Shown: positions 43,465 through 52,794, counted from the first letter of the stretch. The stretch is 64,000 nt of DNA from Brotaphodocola faecis (GCF_040096075.1 NZ_JBBMFJ010000015.1:12269-76268), one strand, 5' to 3'. Translations and numbers: made by a program. Notes: generated from the sequence alone by a model not told the origin.

Positions 43465-44388
43465 TTACGCGCCCTCCCTGATTCTCGGATCCAGTACATT
43501 GTAAAGCAGGTCTGCCACCAGATTGCCTGCAATGATCAGAATTGTAGTAAAAATAACCGTGCCCTGTAACAGCGGCATGTCTCTTGTCTCAATAGCGTTC
43601 ACCGCCAGACGGCCAATACCCGGAACGCCAAACACGCTCTCGGTCAGCACCGCGCCGGACAGCATGCTGGACACCTGCAGCGCCATCATGGTGACAACCG
43701 GAAGCATGGCATTTTTCAGTGCGTGCTTCACGATAACGCCGGACTCCAGAAGACCCTTGGCCCTTGCCGTGCGGATGAAGTCATTCTGCATGATCTCCAC
43801 CAGATTGGAACGGGTCATGCGGGCAATGCTTCCCGCGGAATTCCATCCCAGCACGATGGCCGGAAGGATCATGGCCCGGAAGGAATCAAAACCGGAAACC
43901 GGAAACCATTTAAACTTAAACGCAAACAGATACTGCAGCACCAGCGCCGTCATAAAGACCGGCATGGACACGCCGATCAGCGCGCCGCCCATAAACAGGC
44001 GGTCCAGCAGCTTATTCTGACGCACCGCCGCAATGATGCCCGCCACAATGCCGATGATCCAGGCCACCACAGCTGCCAGCAGCGACAATTTCACCGTGTT
44101 GGGGAATGCCTCTAAAATAATCTTTGTGACATTCCGGTTCAGCCGGTAAGAGGTTCCGAAATCGCCCCGCAGCGCATGGGCGATATACTGGAAAAACTGT
44201 ACATAAAGAGGCTTGTCCAGCCCCATTTCCTTACTGATCTTCTCGATCACAGCCGGATTCACATGCTCTCCCATCATGGTGGTGACCGGATCACCCGGGA
44301 CAATGCGCAGCATAATGAAAATCAGCAGCACCACCCCCACCAGTACCGGGATGGAGATCAGAATCCGCTTGAGTACTTTCTTTAACAC
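43465..44388 (-). CDS. oppB: oligopeptide ABC transporter permease OppB
   Basis: A 307-residue permease starting at a GTG (44388) after GAGGAGG. It has the typical first segment ILISIPVLVGVVLLIFIML, the loop FIRTARAKGL and about six membrane segments. It follows oppA after a large hairpin that probably lowers its expression relative to the binding protein. Confidence 0.92.
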   Translation of the reverse strand: MLKKVLKRILISIPVLVGVVLLIFIMLRIVPGDPVTTMMGEHVNPAVIEKISKEMGLDKPLYVQFFQYIAHALRGDFGTSYRLNRNVTKIILEAFPNTVKLSLLAAVVAWIIGIVAGIIAAVRQNKLLDRLFMGGALIGVSMPVFMTALVLQYLFAFKFKWFPVSGFDSFRAMILPAIVLGWNSAGSIARMTRSNLVEIMQNDFIRTARAKGLLESGVIVKHALKNAMLPVVTMMALQVSSMLSGAVLTESVFGVPGIGRLAVNAIETRDMPLLQGTVIFTTILIIAGNLVADLLYNVLDPRIREGA

Positions 44389-44421
44389 ACTATATCCTCC
44401 TCTACATTATATAGGAAAAGA

Positions 44422-44487
44422 GAGTGCCGCGAAGAGAGATCCAGCAAACAACAACGTGAACGTGCTGGAACTCTTTGTGCAACACTC
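44422..44487 (-). terminator. partial terminator between oppA and oppB
   Basis: A two-part stem: GAGTGTTGC with GCGGCACTC at the base and AGAGTTCCAGCA with TGCTGGATCTCT above it. TCTTTTCC follows on the minus strand. It is placed as in many binding-protein operons, where it lets oppA mRNA accumulate above the permease mRNA. Confidence 0.7.
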
Positions 44488-44504
44488 CCTTAGCATTTAT
44501 GCGT

Positions 44505-46175
44505 TTACTCGCTCAGAGAAATATTGTAGAAAAGCTGATCGCTCAGACCGCTCCACATCGGCGCAAAGCCCTGTACCCGCTTGCTCACCGCAAACAGATG
44601 GAGTCTGGAGAACATCGGCACCCAGGCTGCATCCTCATGGACGATCTTCTCTTCCAGAGCCTTGTACTCTGCAAGACGCTCATCCTCATTTACAATGGTA
44701 CGCGCTTTCGCTACACGCTCCATCACCTCTGTATCCGGATAGTTGATGGAACGAATCTTGGTCTTCTCTTCGTTGCCGAAGAAGGTATAAATAAAGTTGT
44801 CCGGATCATTGTAATCCGCGGACCAGGTAGACATGAAGGAACCAAGCTCACCGGATTTTCTGGTCTCTAACCAGGTAGACTCATCGTAATTCTTGATCTC
44901 CGCGTTGATGCCAACCTCAGCAAGCTGGTCGCTGACAATCTCCAGCGCCATGGTCATAGTGTCGGAAGCGGAACTGTCTGCCGCAATCTCCATATCAAAG
45001 CCATCTGCATAACCAGCCTCGGCCAGCAGCGCCTTTGCAGCCTCCGGATCGTACTTGATTTCTTCCTGATCCGGGTTGAAGCCGATGAGGCCGTGCGGGA
45101 AGATCCCCTGCTCCACCTGGCCTCTGCCGCCGTAAAGGGCATCCAGAATGGCCTGACGGTCAATGGACATCTGAACCGCTTTGCGGACTCTGACATCCTG
45201 GAACGGCTCTTTGTTAAAGTTCATGGTAAAGTACACGATACCAACACGCGGACCCTGTACGATCTGGTCTGGATAGGTCTCGGTGAAACGGTCAACGGAA
45301 TCTGCCGCGTAATCCAGGTCGAGAATATCAAGCTCACCGCTCTCAAACATCATGGACTGGGTCTCGGTATCCGGAATGATCTTGATGACAACACCCGGAA
45401 GCTCAGAAGCGCCCTTCCAGTAGTCCTCATTGCGGGTCAGAACCAGCTGGTTGTTGAAGCTCCAGGAAGCAAACTCAAACGGGCCGGTACCAACGGTTAC
45501 CGCCGGATCCATACCAAACTGGTCGCCAGCAGCCTCCGTGGCCTCGCTGTCGTAAATGGAAACACCCGGGGAAGAAATGCTTGCCAGGAAACCGGCAAAC
45601 GGCTCCTTTAAGGTAACTTTGATGGTGTAGTCATCTACCACCTCGACGCCCTCTAAGGTATCGGTCTCGCCAGCCAGAAGCTCATCCGCGCCCTTGATCT
45701 GGTCGATAAACTCGGTATTCACGCCGCCCTCTACGGTCAGCAGACGGTGGAAGGTGTAAGCCACATCCTCCGCAGTAAAATCATTGCCATTGTGGAATTT
45801 CACGCCCTGTCTTAAATGGAAGGTATACTCCAGACCGTCATCGGAAATGTCCCAGTTCTCAGCCAGACTCGGGACGATCTTGGAATTGCCATCCGCATCC
45901 ACTTCAACATCTACCAGACGGTCAAAAATGTTGAATGGAACCTCGTAGTCTTTGGAAGTCTTCTGCACATCCGCAGTCTGAATATCTGCGTTCAGAGCCG
46001 CTACCAGGTAACCGGTTGTGTCCACATCGACGCCCTTTACCTCGGCCGCGCTCTCGCTCTCTGCGCCTGCCGCGCTGCTCTCTGTTGTATCGGAAGTTTT
46101 GCTGCCGCCGCAGCCGGTCAGTGCCAGCCCTGCAGTCAGAGCAGCCGCCAGCATGAGACTGATCTTCTTTTTCAT
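44505..46175 (-). CDS. oppA: oligopeptide-binding lipoprotein OppA
   Basis: A 556-residue family-5 solute-binding protein. The signal peptide KKKISLMLAAALTAGLALTG ends in a lipobox at TGCGG. A Ser/Ala/Glu-rich linker follows. SBP_bac_5 landmarks include YTFHLRQGVKFHNGNDFTAE and VRKAVQMSIDRQAILD. The start at 46175 follows AAGGAGG. Its leader contains a terminator-like hairpin. It probably feeds the OppBCDF machinery. Confidence 0.92.
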   Translation of the reverse strand: MKKKISLMLAAALTAGLALTGCGGSKTSDTTESSAAGAESESAAEVKGVDVDTTGYLVAALNADIQTADVQKTSKDYEVPFNIFDRLVDVEVDADGNSKIVPSLAENWDISDDGLEYTFHLRQGVKFHNGNDFTAEDVAYTFHRLLTVEGGVNTEFIDQIKGADELLAGETDTLEGVEVVDDYTIKVTLKEPFAGFLASISSPGVSIYDSEATEAAGDQFGMDPAVTVGTGPFEFASWSFNNQLVLTRNEDYWKGASELPGVVIKIIPDTETQSMMFESGELDILDLDYAADSVDRFTETYPDQIVQGPRVGIVYFTMNFNKEPFQDVRVRKAVQMSIDRQAILDALYGGRGQVEQGIFPHGLIGFNPDQEEIKYDPEAAKALLAEAGYADGFDMEIAADSSASDTMTMALEIVSDQLAEVGINAEIKNYDESTWLETRKSGELGSFMSTWSADYNDPDNFIYTFFGNEEKTKIRSINYPDTEVMERVAKARTIVNEDERLAEYKALEEKIVHEDAAWVPMFSRLHLFAVSKRVQGFAPMWSGLSDQLFYNISLSE

Positions 46176-46201
46176 AATATCCTCCTTCACATAGAACCAT
46201 T

Positions 46202-46245
46202 TAAAAACCCAAAAATGGTGCATTGCCCCGAAAGGATGCACCATT
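46202..46245 (-). terminator. terminator-like hairpin in the oppA leader
   Basis: AATGGTGCAT (46214-46223) pairs perfectly with ATGCACCATT (46236-46245). On the minus strand it is followed by TTTTTGGGTTTTT. It lies between the oppA promoter and start, 27 bases before the start, so it can work as an attenuator. It may also stop transcripts arriving from mgtC. Confidence 0.65.
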
Positions 46246-46289
46246 GCATTGATATTTCATAAAGTTTTTAAACGTCCGTTACTGAGGAA

Positions 46290-46318
46290 ATCATACCACA
46301 TTGAAGGGGGATTTTCAA
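46290..46318 (-). promoter_or_regulatory. sigma-A promoter of oppA
   Basis: Minus strand TTGAAA (46313-46318), a 17-nt spacer and TATGAT (46290-46295) with an extended TGG before the -10. It gives a leader of about 108 nt. Confidence 0.7.
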
Positions 46319-46370
46319 CACCCTTTCGTGGGCGGACAAAGATTTGTTACTGTTTAGTTATTGATTAGGC

Positions 46371-46503
46371 GTAACTGTTCAGTAGGTCTGCGCATTCACT
46401 GCGCTGACCGTAAGAAAACATGAGCTGGCAAGCAAAAATCCCATTGCCGCAGGCAATTTTCAATGGATTTTTGCTCGTGACTGTGAAGGTACTGAACAGT
46501 TAC
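46371..46503. mobile_element. 133-bp MITE-like repeat, copy B
   Basis: Same length and ends as the repeat at 18783 but in opposite orientation. It has GTAACTGTTCAGTA and TACTGAACAGTTAC termini and about eight differences in 133 bases. No clear 8-bp duplication flanks this copy (GATTAGGC on the left, AACAATTG on the right). It lies between mgtC and the oppA promoter in a 392-base gene-free stretch (46176-46567). A short coding-like fragment (46509-46580, plus strand) to its right has no recognisable family. Confidence 0.88.
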
Positions 46504-46567
46504 AACAATTGAATGAGGCAGACAAAGAAGAACTGATTGAATTTGCGCAGCTGAAACTGCACCGATA

Positions 46568-47269
46568 CTACAGCTCCTCCACATACCTCACAAACTCAAG
46601 CGTCCGGATCTCGTCTAACAAATTCAGCCGCGCACGTTTCTTCGGAATTTCTACGCTGATCACGGCGCCGGGTACTTTGTCCGGGCCTTTGCCTTTGGTC
46701 ATCTCCAGAGTTTCTACCTTTACGCCCAGTTCCCGCATTTTCTGCAGGAACAGGCTCACGTTCTTGTTGGAATCAAACTCAATGTACAGGTCAAAGACTT
46801 TCGCGTAGCGGTGAAGTACGGCATCCAGCCGGGTCAGGACTTTTAAGGTGATCATCATGAGCACCAGGGTGTAGATGGCGCCTTCCGCGAAGCCGATGCC
46901 GATGGCCAGTCCCACGCAGGCACAGGTCCACAGGCCGGCTGCGGTGGTCAGGCCGCGGATCTGGTTTTTACCGGTTACCAGAATGGTGCCGACTCCCAGG
47001 AATCCGATTCCGCTGATGACCTGGGCGCCGAGTCTTGCCATATCCAGCTTGGCGTCAAATGCATGTGTCATATATTCACTGGTCATCATGACCAGGGCAG
47101 AACCCAGGCAGACCAGCACATGGGTCTTGACTCCGGCTCCGCGCCGTTTAAGTCCGCGGTCGATTCCGACTGCCATGCCTACCAGCATCGCCAGAAACAG
47201 CCGCAGAGCGATTGCAAGGGAATCCCAACCTGACGCCGCATCCATCAGGCCGCGCCAGAGGCTGATCAT
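46568..47269 (-). CDS. MgtC/SapB family membrane protein
   Basis: A 233-residue protein. An N-terminal MgtC domain has about four membrane segments (LFLAMLVGMAVGIDRGLKRR, GIGFLGVGTIL, GLTTAAGLWTCACVGLAIG). A soluble ACT-like C-terminal domain (about 155-233) is formed around FDLYIEFDSNKNVSLFLQ. MgtC proteins affect Mg2+ and acid adaptation in pathogens; the role here is unknown. The ATG overlaps the tctA stop (ATGA), so it is translationally coupled to the tricarboxylate transporter. Confidence 0.88.
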   Translation of the reverse strand: MISLWRGLMDAASGWDSLAIALRLFLAMLVGMAVGIDRGLKRRGAGVKTHVLVCLGSALVMMTSEYMTHAFDAKLDMARLGAQVISGIGFLGVGTILVTGKNQIRGLTTAAGLWTCACVGLAIGIGFAEGAIYTLVLMMITLKVLTRLDAVLHRYAKVFDLYIEFDSNKNVSLFLQKMRELGVKVETLEMTKGKGPDKVPGAVISVEIPKKRARLNLLDEIRTLEFVRYVEEL

Positions 47270-48780
47270 TGTTCGCCTGCCTTTTCCATGGACATTTTTT
47301 CCATCCGGTTCATGAAGATCGGGGAAAGGATACCGAAAATGCAAAGGACGATCAGTACCCAGCATACCGGGGTAGAGAACAGGATGGCCGGACTGCCCTT
47401 GGACAGTGCCAGGGAACGGCGCAGGCCTTTCTCACCGATCGGGCCAAGGATCAGGGCCAGTACAACGGCGGCGTTGTTTAAATCAAACTTGCGGAGCAGA
47501 TAACCAAGCACGCCGAAAATCATCATGATGACAACATCCAGGAAGTTCTTGTGAATCGCGTAGGAACCAACTACACACAGGACAGATACTGCCGGGATCA
47601 GGATGGCATCGGACAGTCTGGAAATCTGCGCGAAGATCCGGCATCCCAACAGGCCAATGCCAAGCATTGCAAACTGGGTCAATACGAAACCCGCAAAGAA
47701 GGTGTAAGTCATTTTTGCGGTCTCGCCTACGAACAGGTCCGGTCCAGGAGTCAGTCCCTGAATGATCAGGCCGCCCATTAAAACTGCCGTTACGCTCTCA
47801 CCCGGGATACCCAGGGTCAGCATCGGGATCAGGGAACCACCGGTTACGGCGTTGTTTGCTGCCTCAGAACCAGCTACACCCTCAATGCTTCCGTGTCCGA
47901 ACTGTTCTTTGTGTTTGGAGAACTGGCGGGAAGTGTTGTAGCCCAGGAAGCAGGCGATGGATGCGCCGGCACCCGGTAAGATGCCGATCAGGTTGCCGAT
48001 GATCCAGGAACGTCCGATGGTCGGAGCGATCTGTTTCATCTCTTCTTTATCCAAAAGCATTCTGTCTTTAAATTTCTTTGCAGTTCCTCTTGCACAGATC
48101 TTCTTTTCTGCAAGAATCAGTGCCTGACTCATGGAGAACAGGCCGATCAGGGCACAGGTTACGTTGATGCCTTCATATAAGGAAGACTGTCCGAACATGA
48201 AACGCTGCACGCCTTCCATCGGGTCCATGCCGATGGTGGAAAGCAGAAGTCCCAGCGCACCGGAGATCAGGCCCTTTACCATAGACTTGGAAGATACGCC
48301 TGCAATGATAGTTAAACCGAAAATGGAAAGCCAGAAATACTCAGGAGAACCGAATTTCATGGCTAACTGGGCCAAAATTGGCGCAAAAAAGTAGAGGGAG
48401 ATGCAGGAAAGCAATCCGCCGAAGAAAGAAGCGATGCAAGCGGTTCCTAACGCCTTACCAGCTTTGCCCTGCAGAGTCATCTGATAACCTTCAATTGCCG
48501 TAGCTGCGGAGGCCGGAGTTCCCGGCGTATGGATCAGGATCGCGGAAATGGATCCGCCAAAGATCGCGCCGCAATAGATAGCACCCAGAATGATAAGGCC
48601 GGTGGATGCGCCCATGGAGAAGGTCATCGGCAGAAGCAGTGCCACGCCCATGGCTGCGGAAAGTCCCGGAAGACATCCGATGACAATACCAATGGTGGTG
48701 CCTGCTATGATGGCCAGAATGTTGATCGGAGTCAGCGCGCTTAAAAAGCCGCCGCCCATTAAGCTTAAAGTACCTAACAT
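47266..48780 (-). CDS. tctA: tripartite tricarboxylate transporter permease TctA
   Basis: The large membrane subunit of a TTT carrier, 504 residues and about twelve segments. It has the family glycine-rich motifs GLPGLSAAMGVALLLPMTF-like near residue 40 and PGAGASIACFLGYNTSRQFSK near 260. The transporter is driven by an ion gradient and takes up carboxylates delivered by TctC. The start at 48780 follows AAAAGGAGG, 16 bases after tctB. Confidence 0.93.
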   Translation of the reverse strand: MLGTLSLMGGGFLSALTPINILAIIAGTTIGIVIGCLPGLSAAMGVALLLPMTFSMGASTGLIILGAIYCGAIFGGSISAILIHTPGTPASAATAIEGYQMTLQGKAGKALGTACIASFFGGLLSCISLYFFAPILAQLAMKFGSPEYFWLSIFGLTIIAGVSSKSMVKGLISGALGLLLSTIGMDPMEGVQRFMFGQSSLYEGINVTCALIGLFSMSQALILAEKKICARGTAKKFKDRMLLDKEEMKQIAPTIGRSWIIGNLIGILPGAGASIACFLGYNTSRQFSKHKEQFGHGSIEGVAGSEAANNAVTGGSLIPMLTLGIPGESVTAVLMGGLIIQGLTPGPDLFVGETAKMTYTFFAGFVLTQFAMLGIGLLGCRIFAQISRLSDAILIPAVSVLCVVGSYAIHKNFLDVVIMMIFGVLGYLLRKFDLNNAAVVLALILGPIGEKGLRRSLALSKGSPAILFSTPVCWVLIVLCIFGILSPIFMNRMEKMSMEKAGEQ

Positions 48781-48796
48781 ATGCGTAACCTCCTTT

Positions 48797-49240
48797 TTAT
48801 GCGAACAGAATGCCCATCGGCAGTTTTACGCCAAGGAACAGGGTAAATGCACAGTAAACCAGAACCAGAATCACTGCGGTGGACAGAAGGATCTGCCATT
48901 TTTTCACCTTCAAAAACAGAAGGGAAACTACCATAAATAATGCGGTAGAGATATAGAATCCTACGAAGTACATCAGAACCAGATACACTACGATCATGGC
49001 CAGGATCGGGAAAAACTGCTTCGGCAGAAAATCCTTGAAATCTTCCAGTCCGCTCTCCACGCCTTTCTTCTTTGCTCCGATGATCATCTGTACCACATAA
49101 AGCGTAGTCAGGCCCAGCAGCAGCACGATGATGAACAGCGGGTATGCCTGCGCCGGTTTCGGAAGCTTTAAAGTCATGGATAAAAAGAACAGAGCTACTG
49201 CATAGATAAAAGCAACTACTCCAATATCTGTTTTTTTCAT
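48797..49240 (-). CDS. tctB: tripartite tricarboxylate transporter small subunit TctB
   Basis: A 147-residue four-segment membrane protein of the TctB family. It starts MKKTDIGVVAFIYAVALFFL, with later segments around FPILAMIVVYLVLMYFVGF and LLSTAVILVLVYCAFTLFLG. It is the small partner of TctA. It follows tctC after an 85-base gap with a hairpin. Confidence 0.9.
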   Translation of the reverse strand: MKKTDIGVVAFIYAVALFFLSMTLKLPKPAQAYPLFIIVLLLGLTTLYVVQMIIGAKKKGVESGLEDFKDFLPKQFFPILAMIVVYLVLMYFVGFYISTALFMVVSLLFLKVKKWQILLSTAVILVLVYCAFTLFLGVKLPMGILFA

Positions 49241-49265
49241 GCGATCATTCCTCTCGTCTTTTTAA

Positions 49266-49298
49266 GGGATATGGGGACCTGTTGCAGTCCCCATACCC
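49266..49298 (-). other. stem-loop between tctC and tctB
   Basis: GGGATATGGGGAC (49266-49278) pairs with GTCCCCATACCC (49287-49298) with one bulge. There is no T-run, so it more likely protects the 3' end of the tctC message than terminates it. Confidence 0.6.
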
Positions 49299-49325
49299 GA
49301 AAATTTCTGTTAAATTTCGTATTGC

Positions 49326-50381
49326 TTATTCGTTCCAGAGTTTGGAAGAAACATCGGTACAGAAGGTGTACTGGTCGTTTAACAGCTTCTGGGTCTCTTC
49401 CGGATCCATGTAAGCGGTGGTTACGCCTGCTTTTTCTGCCGCGTCAACATATTCCGGATCTTCCATAGCTTTTTTAAATGCGTCTGCGTAGAAGTCGATG
49501 ATCTCCTGCGGAGTTCCCTTCGGTGCTACGATGGCGCGGGCACTGCCATACCACTGATCATAGTAGCCAAGCTCGCCAAGAGTCGGTACATCCGGCATGG
49601 ATTCCATACGTTTGGTATCAAATACGCCAAGCACTTTCACTTCAGAAGTCATGGACGCGATATCTGCCTCTTTTGCTACGGAGAAATCAACTTCGCCCTG
49701 TCTTAAAGCCAGAAGCTGGTCTGCGGTGCCGCCGTAAGGAATATCGGTATACTCAAAGTCTGCGCTGTTTGCAAGAAGCTGTGCGCCGATGTGGTTGGAT
49801 GCCTTGTTGCCGTTGGTGGATGCCTTTAATTCACCCGGATGCTCCTTTGCGTAAGTGACCAGATCTTCCAGAGTGTCGAACTGGCTGTTTGCTGCTACCA
49901 GAACCAGCGCAGTCTCATTTACGTGGTTGCAGATCGGAACGTAATCTTCCATGGTATAGTTTGCAAGTCCGTCTACAATATTAGAACAAAGGGTCGGCAG
50001 GTTTACAAATCCTAAAGTGTAACCGTCTGGTTTTGCGTTTGCCAGAGCAGTCCATCCGATGGAACCGGATCCGCCTTCCTGGTTGTCGATGACGATGGTC
50101 TTTCCTACATATTTGGTTGCGTACTGGGAAAGGACACGGGCGGTATTATCGGTACCGGATCCTGCCTTGTAGGCTACGATCATGGTCACATTTTCTTCCG
50201 GAGTCCAGGTAGATGCTCCAGCCTCGCTGCTCTCAGCTGCTGCCTCACTGCCCTCTGCCTTGGTCTCTGCCGGAGCTGCGGTGGTGTCTGCGCTTTCCTT
50301 ATTACCAGAACCACATGCTGTCATGGAACACATCATGACGGCTGCCATGCACATTGCTGCTGCTTTTCTCCATTTTCTCAT
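49326..50381 (-). CDS. tctC: tripartite tricarboxylate transporter substrate-binding protein TctC
   Basis: A 351-residue Bug/TctC solute receptor. The signal peptide ends in a lipobox around MTACGSG, followed by a Ser/Glu/Ala linker. The domain starts VTMIVAYKAGSGTDNTARVL and has the family region DNQEGGSGSIGWTALA and NKASNHIGAQLLA. The cargo is a carboxylate, not identifiable from sequence. The start follows CAAGGAGGG. It is the first gene of tctCBA-mgtC and is divergent from the AraC-type regulator. Confidence 0.92.
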   Translation of the reverse strand: MRKWRKAAAMCMAAVMMCSMTACGSGNKESADTTAAPAETKAEGSEAAAESSEAGASTWTPEENVTMIVAYKAGSGTDNTARVLSQYATKYVGKTIVIDNQEGGSGSIGWTALANAKPDGYTLGFVNLPTLCSNIVDGLANYTMEDYVPICNHVNETALVLVAANSQFDTLEDLVTYAKEHPGELKASTNGNKASNHIGAQLLANSADFEYTDIPYGGTADQLLALRQGEVDFSVAKEADIASMTSEVKVLGVFDTKRMESMPDVPTLGELGYYDQWYGSARAIVAPKGTPQEIIDFYADAFKKAMEDPEYVDAAEKAGVTTAYMDPEETQKLLNDQYTFCTDVSSKLWNE

Positions 50382-50489
50382 TGTATAACCCTCCTTGATA
50401 TAAAGTTTCTTTTTTAAACTTCTTTCTTAACAACAAATCAACATCTTTTATGCGTTTTGTATGTTTCTTTGTCATTTGTTGTTGAGTTC

Positions 50490-50518
50490 ATTGTATATTT
50501 TGTGGTAATATGTGTAAA
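50490..50518 (-). promoter_or_regulatory. sigma-A promoter of tctCBA-mgtC
   Basis: Minus strand TTTACA (50513-50518), a 17-nt spacer and TACAAT (50490-50495). It leaves a leader of about 100 nt. A rightward -10 (TAATAT near 50504-50509) for the divergent regulator overlaps it. Confidence 0.65.
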
Positions 50519-50575
50519 GTACAAAATATACGGAAATTGAACTATGTACAATTTTTGAACCAGGAGATGCTTTTT

Positions 50576-52789
50576 ATGGATCAAACTTCCCATTTTTCGC
50601 TTCCTGCTGCTGTTTCAGACAACGGACTTCCCGCCAAGATGAAGTGCCAGTTCCGCTACATTCTGGCAGGCGCCCTCATCCTTGCCCTGATGGTTTCCCT
50701 TCTGTTTTCCATGACCCGCTTTTTCGAGCGCGTCACCTACGATGCCATCTCGGACTCCAACCGTGATTTTGCGGTCTCCGTCAATGCCATGACCGAAACC
50801 CTGAACTCTTCCATGGTCAATTTTGAGCGGCAGCTCTTCTATTCTAATACGGTTTCCACGCTGTTCCGGAAGGACGGCTTTACCGATGCAGAGAAATCCT
50901 ACATTATGCGGGATTTAAACAGCTCCTTAAATGCGGCTGATTTCACGGAAGCCATCTATGTATACAATGGTTACACCGATACCGTTTACTCCACTGGCCC
51001 CTTCTTTGCCCGGAAACTGGAAGATGTAAACGCAATCCCGGTGCGGGAACTTCTCTCTGACCGTTCTACCGACCAGCGTTTTCGTGCCATATACTGCCAT
51101 GAGGATGGTGATGAAGAACACAGCGACCACAATTATTACGCATTCATCTTCTATGAGCTGTACCCGGACCGCACGCCAAAGCCCAATGCCCTGGTGGTTA
51201 CCATCCACGATGACTGGTATCAGAATTTCCTGCTGCTGGCCAATCCGTCTTCGGATTTTATTGTGCTGGATTTTGCGGGCAATCCTCTGCTCTATGCCGA
51301 TGAATCCCTGTGCAGTTCCAGCCGTCCTTACTATGAACAGATCCATGAGGACACGGAAAATCCACCTTCCGGCTACATTCTCGGCAAAAACCGCAATGAA
51401 ATCTGCCTGTATTACGAATCACCGAGTACACGGCACATTTACTTGCGGATTACCTCCATCCGGGATCTGGTTCCGCGGTTTTATCATTTCCGGCAGATCA
51501 CGACCCGCATCATCATTGGCCTGAGTTTTCTGTTTGCGGCCCTGCTGCTGGCGCTTCTGTTTTACAGCTTCTTCCCCATGCTCCGCATGAAGGATGCCAT
51601 CCGCCAGATTGACTCCTGCCTGACGGGAGAACCAGAAGCAGAAAACACGAAAAAAACAGCTGTGCCAGAGGAAGTTCTTCCATTAAAGAAGCAGCTGGAA
51701 AACGTGGTTTCTAAATCGGAACGCACCAGTCTGGAACAGGTGCTCTACGATATGCTGTTGAAAAAACGACCGGCAGACGCGGCGCGCCTCTTTAAAACTG
51801 CCGCTCCGCCCTATGGCCTCATGCTGGTCCAGGCCCATCACCGCAGCGACATTTACCGGGCCGGGCTGCATCTGCACCCGGAAATTGTGATCACCAAGTC
51901 CGACAACATTTACGCCTGCATTGGAAGCTACGCCTCCTCTGCTGCCCTGACCGAGTTTTCTGAAACTCTCGCAAAAACGCTGCAGTGCCGCGTCTTTGTG
52001 AGCACTTTGTTCTCGGATTTTCAGGAACTGACCCTGCATTTTTCCAGTCTGCGGGAGCTGCACTGTCTGGCCCTGATACTGGATCCGTCCCGGCAGATCA
52101 TTCCGGAAACAGAGCTGGAGCAGAAAACAGCGGAACACACCATATCCACAAAAGATTTCACCGAACTGACCGCCCGCCTAAAGTCCGGCAAACTGGAATC
52201 CAGCCTTGCCAAATGGCAGGAGATCCGCAGCCAGCTCTATACCTACCGCTACGATCCGTTCCAGTACATCTTAAACCGTACAGAAGACACCATTTGCCGG
52301 ATTTTAAAAGACCTGCATTCCAACCTGCTGATTGACGGGGAACGCCTGCTGCCGGAGCATGTGGAACAGATTGGGGATTTTGCGGAGATTGATGAGATTT
52401 TCGGGAAAGCATTTGCCGTGATCTGCGACAACTACAGTGAGAAAAAAGCACAGAAATATTCCAACCTGGCGCAGAAGGTAAAGGAAATTGTAGAACAGGA
52501 ATACCACGACCCGGAATTGAACGCCCAGAGCATTGCCGACCGACTGCAGTTAAACAATGCCTACCTGGGACGCATGTTCCGCAGCGCCTACGGCCACTCC
52601 ATCAACGACTGCATCAATTCCTGCCGTCTGGAGGAAAGCAAACAGCTCCTGCGGGAAAGCCAGGATCCGGTGGACGCCATCGCGCGGAATGTGGGATTTG
52701 CCAATGTGAAATATTATTATGTGTTGTTTAAGAAATATACCGGACAGACACCGGCCGCATACCGGGCCGGAGAAGAACCTGTTACATAA
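50576..52789 (+). CDS. membrane-anchored AraC-family regulator
   Basis: A 737-residue one-component regulator. A membrane segment near residues 27-47 (ILAGALILALMVSLLFSM), an extracytoplasmic sensory region of about 240 residues, and a second segment near 300-325 (IIIGLSFLFAALLLALLFYSF) precede a cytoplasmic part. That part ends in an AraC-type double helix-turn-helix (LNAQSIADRLQLNNAYLGRM, VDAIARNVGFANVKYYYVLF). I prefer the ATG at 50576 after AGGAGATG. Divergence from tctC suggests it senses the carboxylate and activates the transporter. A terminator follows. Confidence 0.88.
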   Translation: MDQTSHFSLPAAVSDNGLPAKMKCQFRYILAGALILALMVSLLFSMTRFFERVTYDAISDSNRDFAVSVNAMTETLNSSMVNFERQLFYSNTVSTLFRKDGFTDAEKSYIMRDLNSSLNAADFTEAIYVYNGYTDTVYSTGPFFARKLEDVNAIPVRELLSDRSTDQRFRAIYCHEDGDEEHSDHNYYAFIFYELYPDRTPKPNALVVTIHDDWYQNFLLLANPSSDFIVLDFAGNPLLYADESLCSSSRPYYEQIHEDTENPPSGYILGKNRNEICLYYESPSTRHIYLRITSIRDLVPRFYHFRQITTRIIIGLSFLFAALLLALLFYSFFPMLRMKDAIRQIDSCLTGEPEAENTKKTAVPEEVLPLKKQLENVVSKSERTSLEQVLYDMLLKKRPADAARLFKTAAPPYGLMLVQAHHRSDIYRAGLHLHPEIVITKSDNIYACIGSYASSAALTEFSETLAKTLQCRVFVSTLFSDFQELTLHFSSLRELHCLALILDPSRQIIPETELEQKTAEHTISTKDFTELTARLKSGKLESSLAKWQEIRSQLYTYRYDPFQYILNRTEDTICRILKDLHSNLLIDGERLLPEHVEQIGDFAEIDEIFGKAFAVICDNYSEKKAQKYSNLAQKVKEIVEQEYHDPELNAQSIADRLQLNNAYLGRMFRSAYGHSINDCINSCRLEESKQLLRESQDPVDAIARNVGFANVKYYYVLFKKYTGQTPAAYRAGEEPVT

Positions 52790-52794
52790 CGGAA

